From Gammaproteobacteria bacterium UBA7310 (lineage in GTDB: Bacteria; Pseudomonadota; Gammaproteobacteria; Pseudomonadales; Ketobacteraceae): a stretch of 64,000 nt of DNA. Within the stretch, counting starts at the first letter, position 1. Each line of letters begins with the position of its first letter. The position numbers and the translations under genes were made by a program. The DNA lies in contig DKQK01000043.1 in the NCBI GenBank assembly GCA_002471665.1, positions 55,573 to 119,572 of the forward strand. The letters are read 5' to 3'. The notes beneath the pieces were generated by a model. The model ran no database searches, was not told the origin of the DNA, and was given only the letters and a program-made list of their open reading frames with translations. Shown here piece after piece: positions 16,894 through 25,409 of the stretch.

Positions 16894-18285
16894 GTGAGCG
16901 AGACAACCGTTGCTGGAGAAACGAATTCAATGAGAGATCGATTGCGCAAATTAACGAGTCACCGCGTGGTAAGAAAAGGTGCCTCACTTGCATTGCTTCT
17001 CTACCTCAGTCCCATTGTTGGCATGATCCTGGAAATCACCTTAATCCGGGTATTCTCTGCGGGGGCTGTGTTGGATTCATTCCGCGCGCTGATGACGTTT
17101 ATGCTGATGGGACAGGGCGTGGTGACGTCGCAATTGTTGAAATATGCGCTTATCCCCAAGCTGGCTCAATTCAGAGCAAGAAACCAGGATCGTGAAGGCC
17201 TGGTGTTCGCCTTCTATTTTACCATGCAGGTGCTGCTCATATTGAGCCCTATCCTGTTTATTGGTTTGGTACTGCCGGATCAGATGTTGCAGTTTTTGGC
17301 ACCTGGGTTTGATGCCGGCATCCGATCCCAGTCAGCGCATATGGTGCAGGTGGCGACCTGCGGCTTTGGTCTGTTGATCGTGATGGGTGCGATGACAGCG
17401 ATACTGAATTTTCACGGTGTGTTCTGGGGGCAGCCGGTTGCCACCTTAATACTGAACTCCACGATTCTGATTGCGGTTTTGTGCTTTGGCTACCGGGCTT
17501 CAGAACCGTCCACCCAATTTCAATTACTGGAGCTGGCCACCAGTACGGGTTTGCTGTGTATGTTGTTGTTGATGTCGTGGCAATGCATGAAAGTCTGGCT
17601 CAGAACGTATCCGCAGGGTGAAGCCCCGCCATTGAAACACACACTCTATACCTCATTGTTGGCACTCATGCCGCAATTGATCCTGGTAGCGGCGGAGTTG
17701 GGAAAGCATCTATCGGTTAACCGGGTGTTATCCGAGTTGGGTGAAGGCACTATTGTGCTGTATATGTTGGCCTTTAAACTGTTCATGGTGGGTCTGCTGC
17801 CGGTCATAGCCGTGGTTACCATCATATTCCCGGATTTCAGCAGGCTGAAAACCAGCACCGATGATCAGCAGTTGGCAGCAAAAATCAGTAACGGGTCATT
17901 AAGGATTTTTCTTTTATCGGCAGCGGCCTCCGTCGTGATCTGGTTGCTGGCGCCGATCATCATCGACATCATCAGCTTCTTTGCCAACATTGAACTCACA
18001 GCACGTGACCTGGTGGTGGAAGTATACCGGGCGTTCTTATTGTTCACGCCGTTTTCATCACTGTGTATTTTTTATATGGAATCATCCTATGCGTTTGGCA
18101 GAAAAAAGATTGTCCTGACCTATTCCGTGATCAACACCGCTATTATTGCATTCCTGATGCCGGTGTTCGGTAGCCTGGGGGCCTTGAATGTGGTGTACGT
18201 TTACACCTGGGTTCAGGGCGTCTGCACAGTGATTTTCGGTTTGGCGTTGTATTACAGTTTGAAGAGAGCACCGGCGCGGGTTTAA
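16894..18285 (+). CDS. MurJ-like flippase (probable Wzx for the EPS unit)
   Basis: This 463-residue integral membrane protein of the MOP flippase superfamily has about 12-14 hydrophobic segments. It is closer to MurJ/MviN than to typical Wzx, with RVFSAGAVLDSFRALMTFML at the N-terminus and LAPGFD in the second third. In this context it probably flips the undecaprenyl-linked EPS repeat unit, since no other flippase is present in the locus. The GTG at 16894 follows an AGGGAA ribosome-binding site. An ATG 12 codons later is an alternative. It shares an operon with the GH71 gene and its stop overlaps that of the convergent acetyltransferase by four bases. Confidence 0.8.
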   Translation: MSETTVAGETNSMRDRLRKLTSHRVVRKGASLALLLYLSPIVGMILEITLIRVFSAGAVLDSFRALMTFMLMGQGVVTSQLLKYALIPKLAQFRARNQDREGLVFAFYFTMQVLLILSPILFIGLVLPDQMLQFLAPGFDAGIRSQSAHMVQVATCGFGLLIVMGAMTAILNFHGVFWGQPVATLILNSTILIAVLCFGYRASEPSTQFQLLELATSTGLLCMLLLMSWQCMKVWLRTYPQGEAPPLKHTLYTSLLALMPQLILVAAELGKHLSVNRVLSELGEGTIVLYMLAFKLFMVGLLPVIAVVTIIFPDFSRLKTSTDDQQLAAKISNGSLRIFLLSAAASVVIWLLAPIIIDIISFFANIELTARDLVVEVYRAFLLFTPFSSLCIFYMESSYAFGRKKIVLTYSVINTAIIAFLMPVFGSLGALNVVYVYTWVQGVCTVIFGLALYYSLKRAPARV

Positions 18286-18854
18286 CCCGCATCCAGTTTC
18301 ACTTCGTCAAACATAATCCGTTGCCTGACTTTCTTTGCTGGATTACCCCGGTAGATATAAAGGCTTTCAATATCCTTGGTGACGGTACTGCGAGCGGCAA
18401 TAATGGCACCTTTACCGATGGTCACTCCTGGCGCAACAAACACATCCGTGGCGACCCAGGCTTCATCTTCTATCACAATGGGTTTGGTGATCAAATCAAA
18501 ACTGGGAACGGTATAATCGTGGGTGCCGGTACACAGGTAAGAAGATTGTGATACCACAACATTGCGGCCGATGCTGATGAGGCCAAGGGAATACAACATG
18601 GTATTGTCGCCAATCCAGCTGTAATCGCCGATCTCGATCTTCCATGGATAGGTAATACGGGCACTGGGTCGAATCAATACGCCTTTCCCAATCCTGGCGC
18701 CAAACAACCTGAGCAGAAAACGGCGCCAGCCGAACATAAACTGTGGTGACATACCGAACAAAACCGGTTGCACAATCCACCACAGCTGAACAATCCAGGC
18801 AGAGCGGCCCCGTTCGCCGGGTTTGAGTTTGAAACTGTTTAGATCCTGGTACAT
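18282..18854 (-). CDS. WcaF-like acetyltransferase (left-handed beta helix)
   Basis: This 190-residue member of the hexapeptide-repeat acyltransferase family is most like colanic acid acetyltransferase WcaF. Repeated hexapeptides such as IGKGVLIRPS and IGDYSWIGDN lead into GTHDYTVPSF, IEDEAWVATDVFVAPGVTIG and IYRGNPAKKV, all standard for WcaF/NodL-type enzymes that use acetyl-CoA. It would O-acetylate a sugar of the EPS unit in the cytoplasm. It is the last gene of the four-gene minus-strand operon and begins 3 bases after the preceding glycosyltransferase. Confidence 0.85.
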   Translation of the reverse strand: MYQDLNSFKLKPGERGRSAWIVQLWWIVQPVLFGMSPQFMFGWRRFLLRLFGARIGKGVLIRPSARITYPWKIEIGDYSWIGDNTMLYSLGLISIGRNVVVSQSSYLCTGTHDYTVPSFDLITKPIVIEDEAWVATDVFVAPGVTIGKGAIIAARSTVTKDIESLYIYRGNPAKKVRQRIMFDEVKLDAG

Positions 18855-18857
18855 AGA

Positions 18858-19940
18858 TTAAGAAGAAAACTCCGTGATAAGGTTATTCAAGGATTGCCGG
18901 GAATGGTTCAACGTGGAAAAAAAGCGTTTGGCCCGGTGTTGCCGATCCGACGCGCTGAAGACCTGCCTGGTATGGGATTCACTCAGGATATCCGCGATGG
19001 CTTCGGATAGGGACGGGCTTTCCGAGAGACTGTACCCGCCCAGTGAAGCAATCACTTTTTTCATGCAGCCCCGTTGTGTACCGATCAATAGGGCACCGTG
19101 ATGGGCAGCTTCGTACAGAACCAGGGGTTCGGCTTCGTTAACGTACTTGGTGGGAAAAATAAACGCATCCAGTTTTTGGTAGAACTGATCCTTGTCGGTT
19201 CCGTACAGTGGCCCGATGTAGCTAACCTGTTCCAGGTCTGCCTGGGCCTTATGAATGACTGCTTTTACATTGGGGTCCGATACCGGGCCCGCGATGTGCG
19301 CCTCAAACGGAATATTACGAGCCGCCAGTGCGTAACAGACCTCCACAAAGGTATCCAGTCCCTTGTCGAAAGTAAGATTGGCAAGATGGCCTATAACCAG
19401 GCGATCTGTCTGGGTTGCCGCCCCCGGATGCGCCTGCTCGGAAAAAAACGCAAGGTTGGATTGTACCCGAATCTGTCTGTGGTCAATGTGGTACAGCGCT
19501 ACCAGTTTGTCTTTCATATCCTCGCCCAATACGATATGAACCGCGTTGCTTCCGGCAATCCGGTTGATCAGACGAAACAACCCACTGTAGCGGTTCAGGT
19601 AACTGAAAGAGTGATGATGAATGTACAGTTTCATTCCGAAGCAGCAACAGATGCTGAAATAGAAAATATCAAAAAGCTGACCGATGCCGCCATTCACGGA
19701 ACGGTATACCAGGCATCGGGGATGCACAATGCCGTAGGCAATCAACCGCAGCAGACACACCAGTGTATGCAGAATCTTTAAAGGTAACCATAACGGCGTG
19801 TTAAACAATTTGGCCGCATAAGAAGGTACCGTATTGATGGTATGACACCTTATGTTCTGACTCTGCACCTGATCGAGCACCAGACTATTAATGGTGGACA
19901 TGCCGTGAACCGGTTTCGGTAGGTCAACGAGAAAAAGCAT
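18858..19940 (-). CDS. Glycosyltransferase family 4-like
   Basis: I start this 360-residue protein at the ATG at 19938-19940 (MLFLVDLPKPVHGMSTINSL). The frame is open further upstream, but that part would overlap the polymerase gene. The N-terminal half has the GT-B acceptor-domain features KLYIHHHSF and HIVLGEDMKD. The C-terminal half has IGHLANLTFDKGLDTFVEVC and EAEPLVLYEAAHHG, the family's nucleotide-sugar-binding E-x7-E motif. It probably adds one sugar to the lipid-linked EPS unit. Donor and linkage cannot be read from sequence. Tight spacing on both sides supports co-transcription. Confidence 0.82.
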   Translation of the reverse strand: MLFLVDLPKPVHGMSTINSLVLDQVQSQNIRCHTINTVPSYAAKLFNTPLWLPLKILHTLVCLLRLIAYGIVHPRCLVYRSVNGGIGQLFDIFYFSICCCFGMKLYIHHHSFSYLNRYSGLFRLINRIAGSNAVHIVLGEDMKDKLVALYHIDHRQIRVQSNLAFFSEQAHPGAATQTDRLVIGHLANLTFDKGLDTFVEVCYALAARNIPFEAHIAGPVSDPNVKAVIHKAQADLEQVSYIGPLYGTDKDQFYQKLDAFIFPTKYVNEAEPLVLYEAAHHGALLIGTQRGCMKKVIASLGGYSLSESPSLSEAIADILSESHTRQVFSASDRQHRAKRFFSTLNHSRQSLNNLITEFSS

Positions 19941-19954
19941 TTTCAAACCTCTGT

Positions 19955-21376
19955 TCAAACCTGGTGACCATGAGTAAAAACCCCGTCTGCCCCGTCTGAG
20001 ATATCCTTCATGAAGATTAAATTCCGAAACAGATAAATTCCGCCCAAAAATGCCAATGCCACCAGCATATAGTTCGATACGGTCATCAGGCTGCCGCGCA
20101 AAAAGTAGAACTGATAGGTGGCGAAGAAGCAATAAAAGCAACCAATCAATATGGTTCGCCGTTTGGACAATTCAAATAAATAGCGGTACAGCAATCCCAA
20201 CAGCAACATACCCAGAATAGTGCCGATGAGTCCGCCATCCACATAAAACTCTGCCATCAGCGGGCTCGAGAGATTGCCAAAGGAATAGTTTCTGTCGTTG
20301 GCTACGTACATGCCGGTGGGTTCCGCTTTATTCGGCCAGACAAAGCGGGGTACAAAGAACAATATGGAAGAGGCAAACTGCCTGCCGTACTGAACCCCGT
20401 TGTGGTCCACCACCACTTTGGCATTCACCAGTTGCTGAAAAGCATCGAAGTCCGCGTTGTACGTGAGTTCCTTGGCGGGGCTTAGCTCCACCGTGTCTTC
20501 CAGTATGTTGAAGTCGAGGGTGTTGCGATATAAATCCGCAATGGGGAACACCACCACCATCAATGTCAGGTTCAGTGTAAACCAGAAAAACGCAGTATTT
20601 TTGCGTCGGGCATACAAAGCCAGCAGAACGACCGTCAGGATAATAGCGCCTACCCAGAAACGGGCGGTGGAAATAGGATTGTTGACAACGGCCACTAGAA
20701 CCACGGTCAGAAACATGAACACAGTATTGATGTTCAACCAGGGTTTGCGCGATACGCTCACCAGCCGATTGTAGAAATCGTACATAAACAGCAACATGAT
20801 GACGGTGGGAGGAACCCTCATCAGAGCGTTGATCATGGTGGTGATGTGTGTGCTGCCCCCCATCTTCTCCCCGAGTAATGTTGTCGCCTTATTGCGGGGC
20901 AGAAACAGCACATCAAATCCGGTGAAAGCAATCCCCAGAATGGTAAAAAACAGGGCGATCATAAACAAGTTGAAAGCCCCGACCGGTGAAATCAACCGGG
21001 TGGGAAGGATTTTCACAGTATTGGGCCCCCGGTACCAGGTACCCAACCCCAGATAGCCCAACTCGAAGAACACCAGTGCCACCGCCGTAATTAACCACGA
21101 TGTTTCCACATCCTCCGTGGTATAGGCATCCACCCAGGGGAAGATACCCGCCTCAATCTGCAGCAGTGGTGCCAGAATCATGAAGATATAGAAGAAACAC
21201 AGCACAGAAATATAGAGAAAGTCCACAGACTCGGTTACGGTTGCCTTAATCAGCAATACCCCGAAAATCAGTATGGTGGCCCAGGCCCCTACACTGGAGT
21301 AGCCAAAATCCAGCGCCATGAGCACCGGAATCAGGGCTATGCCCGTTGCTGATACTGTACTGAACCACAATCTCAT
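19955..21376 (-). CDS. Wzy-like polysaccharide polymerase
   Basis: This 473-residue integral membrane protein has roughly 12 hydrophobic segments. A long periplasmic loop around residues 295-360 includes ANDRNYSFGNLSSPLMAEFY. Layout and composition fit O-antigen or EPS repeat-unit polymerases, which are poorly conserved, so this call rests on topology and context. It would join repeat units on the periplasmic side after flipping. It lies between the pyruvyltransferase and the glycosyltransferase, and no other polymerase candidate is in the locus. Confidence 0.75.
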   Translation of the reverse strand: MRLWFSTVSATGIALIPVLMALDFGYSSVGAWATILIFGVLLIKATVTESVDFLYISVLCFFYIFMILAPLLQIEAGIFPWVDAYTTEDVETSWLITAVALVFFELGYLGLGTWYRGPNTVKILPTRLISPVGAFNLFMIALFFTILGIAFTGFDVLFLPRNKATTLLGEKMGGSTHITTMINALMRVPPTVIMLLFMYDFYNRLVSVSRKPWLNINTVFMFLTVVLVAVVNNPISTARFWVGAIILTVVLLALYARRKNTAFFWFTLNLTLMVVVFPIADLYRNTLDFNILEDTVELSPAKELTYNADFDAFQQLVNAKVVVDHNGVQYGRQFASSILFFVPRFVWPNKAEPTGMYVANDRNYSFGNLSSPLMAEFYVDGGLIGTILGMLLLGLLYRYLFELSKRRTILIGCFYCFFATYQFYFLRGSLMTVSNYMLVALAFLGGIYLFRNLIFMKDISDGADGVFTHGHQV

Positions 21377-21502
21377 AGAGGTATCCGGATCGAAAACTGC
21401 CGAGTTGAGGGGGATTTACCGGCCACTCTCAATCTCTGGCCGTCATCTGAAAAAAGCACAGAGCATGCCAATCAATCAGCCAAGGGTTGGTGTCCTTGAC
21501 GA

Positions 21503-22675
21503 TTAACCGTGCGTGACGGAATAGAGTTCCTGCGCCCGGGCAGGCGATTCAGGGGATGATTCTGCAACCCCCTGAAGCGATTTGGCCAGGTGGCTGACGG
21601 ACTGTTCCCGAAGTTGGGCTAGGGCCTCATTGACATGGTCGAAATCAATATCCTGGTCCAGCCAGCTAAAACGGCCGAGGTCATCCAGTAATCGATCACC
21701 CAGGCCAAAGGCGTCCAGTATACTCTTGATCCGGGTGCTGGTTTTCCCAGGTGACAAGGTTACAAAATTCTTGTTAAGAATCAGTGAAAACGCCGTTGCG
21801 TGGAAGGAATCGGTCAACACCAACTGGGCATCCATAAAATAGCGCAACAAGGTGTTGGGGGAGCACATGTAAACAAACTTACCTTTTTGCATCACGCTGT
21901 TCATGGAACAGCTGAGCCGCACAATGGGTAGCCCAAGCCGTTTACTGACACTTTCTGCATATTCTTCAAAGGCGTCGCCGGAGTGCAGTTGGTAAACCAG
22001 TATATACGGAGCCATCTTCAATGGTTTGGCAGCGATGGCCTGCCATTCATCCCGGCTCAGTAAAAAGGTTGGGTCCAGTACGTGGTTGACGTTGGTGAAT
22101 CCGCAATCGTTCAGAATCTGCTTGGCACTCATTTCACGGACATTGATGGCACTGTACTTGTTCATCATTTTGACCAGCGTGGCGGGATCAATGTCCGGTT
22201 GGGTGGTACCGAAGCTGGCGGAATAGGCGATGCAGCGCTTTTCCGCCGGGGCAAAATGCAGGAAGAAAGCTGGATCGTATGGTTGGGTGCCGATGTTTCC
22301 CCAAACCTGGTCACTGCCAGTGACGTAGATGTCTGCGCGTGGCGGATTGGATTTCAGTTCAGCGGGTGTGCTGTACAGGGCACCTTCCTTAATGGAGAAG
22401 CGTTTACGAAAGCGCTTGAACATGCGGTACGAAAAGCCGTAATTGATCATCTGGCTGAGCAGAAAAACAAGCTTATACAGAGGGTTGCGCTGCGAAACAC
22501 CCCGGATATGGTAGCGCACAAAGGCCTGACGCCAGCTCTGCTCTTCCCGGGGCACGTAATTAATGATTTCCACCTCATGACCCAGTTTTTCGATGACGTG
22601 CTGTGTCGCATAGGTCTGTAGGAGCGAGCCATAATTCGCAACCGCATGTCTCGTGATTACCTTTACCTTCGCCAT
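21503..22675 (-). CDS. Polysaccharide pyruvyl transferase family protein
   Basis: This 390-residue protein starts at the ATG at 22673-22675 (MAKVKVITRHAVANYGSLLQ). The frame is open 24 codons further upstream, but without family similarity. Family features include NYGSLLQTYAT, DIYVTGSDQVWG, SYSASFG-like YSASFGTTQPD and LVLTDSFHATAFSLI. The enzymes transfer pyruvate from phosphoenolpyruvate to sugar hydroxyls, adding negative charge. It is the first gene of the operon continuing through the polymerase, a glycosyltransferase and the acetyltransferase. A candidate sigma-54 site lies about 290 bases upstream. Confidence 0.85.
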   Translation of the reverse strand: MAKVKVITRHAVANYGSLLQTYATQHVIEKLGHEVEIINYVPREEQSWRQAFVRYHIRGVSQRNPLYKLVFLLSQMINYGFSYRMFKRFRKRFSIKEGALYSTPAELKSNPPRADIYVTGSDQVWGNIGTQPYDPAFFLHFAPAEKRCIAYSASFGTTQPDIDPATLVKMMNKYSAINVREMSAKQILNDCGFTNVNHVLDPTFLLSRDEWQAIAAKPLKMAPYILVYQLHSGDAFEEYAESVSKRLGLPIVRLSCSMNSVMQKGKFVYMCSPNTLLRYFMDAQLVLTDSFHATAFSLILNKNFVTLSPGKTSTRIKSILDAFGLGDRLLDDLGRFSWLDQDIDFDHVNEALAQLREQSVSHLAKSLQGVAESSPESPARAQELYSVTHG

Positions 22676-22957
22676 GAATTGTGCCACTCCAAATAGTCTC
22701 TGGCTGGTTTTGTGATGGTCGTGGGTTGAAAAACGCTGAACCAGCAATGTTCCCTGACGTGCTAAGTGCCCTGAATGCTCAAAGTTGATGTCGCAAGAGC
22801 CATCCTTCCCTTTGAATCTGCTTCAACACACAAGCTTCCTATCTCAACACACGGTAATGTACATAAATTCAGATGGATTGTTCACATCCGTTGCAGGCGG
22901 TTAGTGGAACGGATTTTACATTAGTCTGATTCTACTTAAAGTAGATTACCGAATTGT

Positions 22958-22978
22958 ATTGGCATTTTTTATGCCAAT
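22958..22978 (-). promoter_or_regulatory. Inverted repeat with possible sigma-54 promoter
   Basis: ATTGGCAT and ATGCCAAT flank five Ts. On the minus strand TGGCATAAAAAATGCC puts GG and GC at the RpoN spacing, upstream of the pyruvyltransferase operon. Because the element is symmetric it could equally be a repressor or activator site. Confidence 0.4.
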
Positions 22979-23409
22979 TGAGTTTTGTGAATGAACGCAC
23001 ATGATTTGGACTGTTTTTATGGCCGTGTAAAGGGTGCCTCTTGAGATAGGCAAAGCGAAGTGATTTACTGCGCACCAAAAACAAGCATGGTGAATATCAA
23101 TTGCACGAATTATATCCTTGCCTGTGTCTCCTCCCGCCGGCAATCGCGTAACCCGGACTAGGAAAGATCAAACAACCTATGTATAACCCTTCTACAGTCA
23201 CCCCTGCTCACAAGGGTACGACATGTTGTGGTCATAAGAATCTGCTTTAATGGCACGGTTTTATCCGCCCGGGATTTGTGGTTTAAACGCACTAAAGGGA
23301 TGTTTCCCCAAATATTCATCAGCTTACCCCGGGATGGGTGGCCGGGGCGGTATCAGGGCGGTGAAGTGGTTTGTGGTGTATCTGTCTCTATACAATATCT
23401 AACAATGAT

Positions 23410-23425
23410 TGGCAGTATATTTGCA
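23410..23425 (+). promoter_or_regulatory. Sigma-54 promoter for the EPS export operon
   Basis: TGGCAGTATATTTGCA matches the RpoN consensus TGGCACGRNNNTTGCW at TGGCA, the R position and TTGCA, with exact spacing. The expected transcript start is near 23436, about 140 bases before the beta-barrel gene. It is the best of the sigma-54 matches in this locus. Confidence 0.75.
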
Positions 23426-23577
23426 GAATATCCGCAACAATCGAAACCCGGTAATGGAATTAGTGAAATCACATGGTACATCTGGCGCAAACCGGTAGGT
23501 TGTTTGAAAGACTTACAAAAAGCTTACCAAAGGGAACGGACTTATACGCAACCTCAGACGCAACCCCACACTTATTG

Positions 23578-24795
23578 ATGAAGGTGCGTCTTGCCGGATT
23601 AATCCTTTGCTGCCTGGCCTGGCCGGTAGCAGCCGCTGAAGAGGATACAGCATCTTCGGGTAAAACGGATGTGCTGATGGACGTGAATCTGAGTCTGGAT
23701 TTTACCGAACAATACGACAGCAATGTGTTCAGGGACGCTGACGATGACCGCAAAGTGGATGACTGGATCAGTATTCTCTCCCCCCACGCCCAGTTGGGCC
23801 TGGGCTATGGCATTTTCAGGGCCACGCTGGATCTGGATTACACGCAGGGGTGGTATCAGGAATCCGAAGACGACAACTATCAGGATCATTGGTTAGGCAG
23901 TGATTTGCGTTGGCGTTTCAATCATCGAAACGAGCTGGCGTTTCGTTCCCGGTTTGACGCTGCCCACGAAGACCGGGGCACCGAACTAACCGAAGGCGGT
24001 GCCCGCGTTGTGCCGGAACCCGTTGAATTCGATGCCCAGCGCCATGAACTGTGGTATCAATTAGGCACACGGCAATCCGTTGGCCGCCTGGTGTTGACCG
24101 GAACTTACTACGAGAAGCAGTACAGCAACTTCCGTGAGTTCACCCGCTTTCGGGATTATGAGGAAAACCGGGTAATGTCTGCGTTCTTTTGGAATGTGGC
24201 CGGCAGAACCGGGGTTCAGTTTGAGGCGACCGCACGGGACATCAATTATTTAACGGATCCGACACCGGTCTCGGGCCAACCGGATACCCTGGACGCATTG
24301 GCCACGGAGTTCCTCACCGGGGTGAACTGGAATGTCACCGGTAAAAGCAATGCCAGTGTGTTGCTGGGCTATCGGCAACGGAATTTTGATGACAATGACC
24401 GTGAGGATTTTTCCGGACCCAGCTGGCGCATTGATACCCGCTGGTCACCGAAAGAGCATATGGCATTTACCCTCCTGACGGCGCGGGAAGATCGTGAAAC
24501 CAACGGATTGGGCAGTTTCATTGATGTGAAGACCACCCGGGCCGGCTGGGAGATGGACTGGAACTCGAGGTTTTCCTCAGTGCTGACCCTGTTGGTGGAC
24601 AAGGAAGACTATGAAGGAACAGAGGATGGACGGGTGGACACCAACCGGGTTGCCCGCTTTGATTTTGAGTACCACATGCGTTACTGGCTGGATTTCGGTG
24701 TCAGTTTGGTGAATGAGAGAAATAATTCGGATATAGACAGATTCAATTATGAGCGAAATCTGTTTTTGTTGTTTATGAAAATTTCAAACGAATAG
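23578..24795 (+). CDS. EPS-operon outer-membrane beta-barrel (EpsL-like)
   Basis: The start is the ATG at 23578, giving 405 residues with a signal peptide (MKVRLAGLILCCLAWPVAAA). The mature protein is a series of alternating amphipathic strands typical of outer-membrane barrels. Examples are LDFTEQYDSNVFR, LGLGYGIFRATLDLDYTQGW and the repeated aromatic strand ends, with a terminal strand near FNYERNLFLLFMKIS. EpsL-type barrels recur in EPS operons next to Wza-like proteins. Here it immediately precedes a Wza-like protein too short to span the outer membrane, so it probably supplies the pore. The strand number cannot be counted reliably by eye. Confidence 0.78.
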   Translation: MKVRLAGLILCCLAWPVAAAEEDTASSGKTDVLMDVNLSLDFTEQYDSNVFRDADDDRKVDDWISILSPHAQLGLGYGIFRATLDLDYTQGWYQESEDDNYQDHWLGSDLRWRFNHRNELAFRSRFDAAHEDRGTELTEGGARVVPEPVEFDAQRHELWYQLGTRQSVGRLVLTGTYYEKQYSNFREFTRFRDYEENRVMSAFFWNVAGRTGVQFEATARDINYLTDPTPVSGQPDTLDALATEFLTGVNWNVTGKSNASVLLGYRQRNFDDNDREDFSGPSWRIDTRWSPKEHMAFTLLTAREDRETNGLGSFIDVKTTRAGWEMDWNSRFSSVLTLLVDKEDYEGTEDGRVDTNRVARFDFEYHMRYWLDFGVSLVNERNNSDIDRFNYERNLFLLFMKISNE

Positions 24796-24818
24796 AAATG
24801 GAACCAGGAATCGAGACT

Positions 24819-25367
24819 ATGCACAGGGTAATGACTTTCAAGTTCTTGGTGGCGATAGCATGGCTGTTATCGTTCAGTTCAGTGAGTGCGGCCACGCAAG
24901 TGGAGATGTCGGAGTATGTATTGGGATCTGGTGACTCTATTCGAATCCAGGTCTATGGTGAACCCGATCTGACGGTGGAAACCCAACTGACAGACACCGG
25001 TATACTTTCCTACCCCTTTATAGGGGAGATCCGCCTGCTGGGAATGACCGTGGGCGAGCTGCAGAAAAAAATAACCGAGGGATTGTCAGGCGATTATCTG
25101 GTTGATCCCAAGGTGACGGTTTCAATACAACAGTATCGTAATTTTTACGTTAATGGTGAAGTGACCAGGCCGGGTGGATTCACGTTCCAACCCGGTCTGA
25201 CGGTGCGTAAAGCCATATCGCTGGCTGGTGGATTCACCGAACGAGCGTCTAAAGGCGAGATCTACCTTATTTCCGAAAAAGAGGAAGGCGCCGAACCCAG
25301 AAAAGTGGGCCTCAATACAAGAATCAAGCCCGGAGACATCATTACCATAGAACAAAGTTTCTTCTGA
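24819..25367 (+). CDS. Short Wza-like polysaccharide export (OPX) protein
   Basis: The start is taken at the ATG at 24819 (MHRVMTFKFLVAIAWLLSFS), 182 residues. An earlier ATG at 24798 has no ribosome-binding site. A signal peptide precedes the polysaccharide export domain (YVLGSGDSIRIQVYGEPDLT, then VDPKVTVSIQQYRNFYVNGE). One SLBB-like domain follows (GLTVRKAISLAGGFTERASK). There is no lipobox cysteine and no C-terminal helix, unlike E. coli Wza at 379 residues. It should be a periplasmic ring protein that works with the upstream barrel and the downstream Wzc-like kinase. Confidence 0.88.
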   Translation: MHRVMTFKFLVAIAWLLSFSSVSAATQVEMSEYVLGSGDSIRIQVYGEPDLTVETQLTDTGILSYPFIGEIRLLGMTVGELQKKITEGLSGDYLVDPKVTVSIQQYRNFYVNGEVTRPGGFTFQPGLTVRKAISLAGGFTERASKGEIYLISEKEEGAEPRKVGLNTRIKPGDIITIEQSFF

Positions 25368-25409
25368 TTATCCGGCATCGTCAGATGCTCAGCACAGGAC
25401 TGGCAAATC

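Larger units (their letters stand above)
22676..23577. other. Long divergent promoter region of the EPS locus
   Basis: About 900 bases separate the pyruvyltransferase operon (leftward) from the export operon (rightward). I see no convincing gene. It holds a 15-base palindrome TCTACTTAAAGTAGA (22931-22945), a larger inverted repeat with sigma-54 spacing (22958-22978) and a strong sigma-54 match for the export operon (23410-23425). The length leaves room for upstream activator sites. A 116-codon frame at 23228-23578 lacks protein-like features. Confidence 0.6.

Noticed and set aside
23245..23275. TGGCACGG near 23251 as a sigma-54 promoter
   Set aside because: The -24 half is good but the -12 half reads TATC instead of TTGC. 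The match at 23410-23425 is far better.
23228..23578. 116-codon frame upstream of the EPS barrel gene
   Set aside because: It overlaps the sigma-54 promoter, and its composition (Trp, Tyr and Gln runs) is not protein-like.
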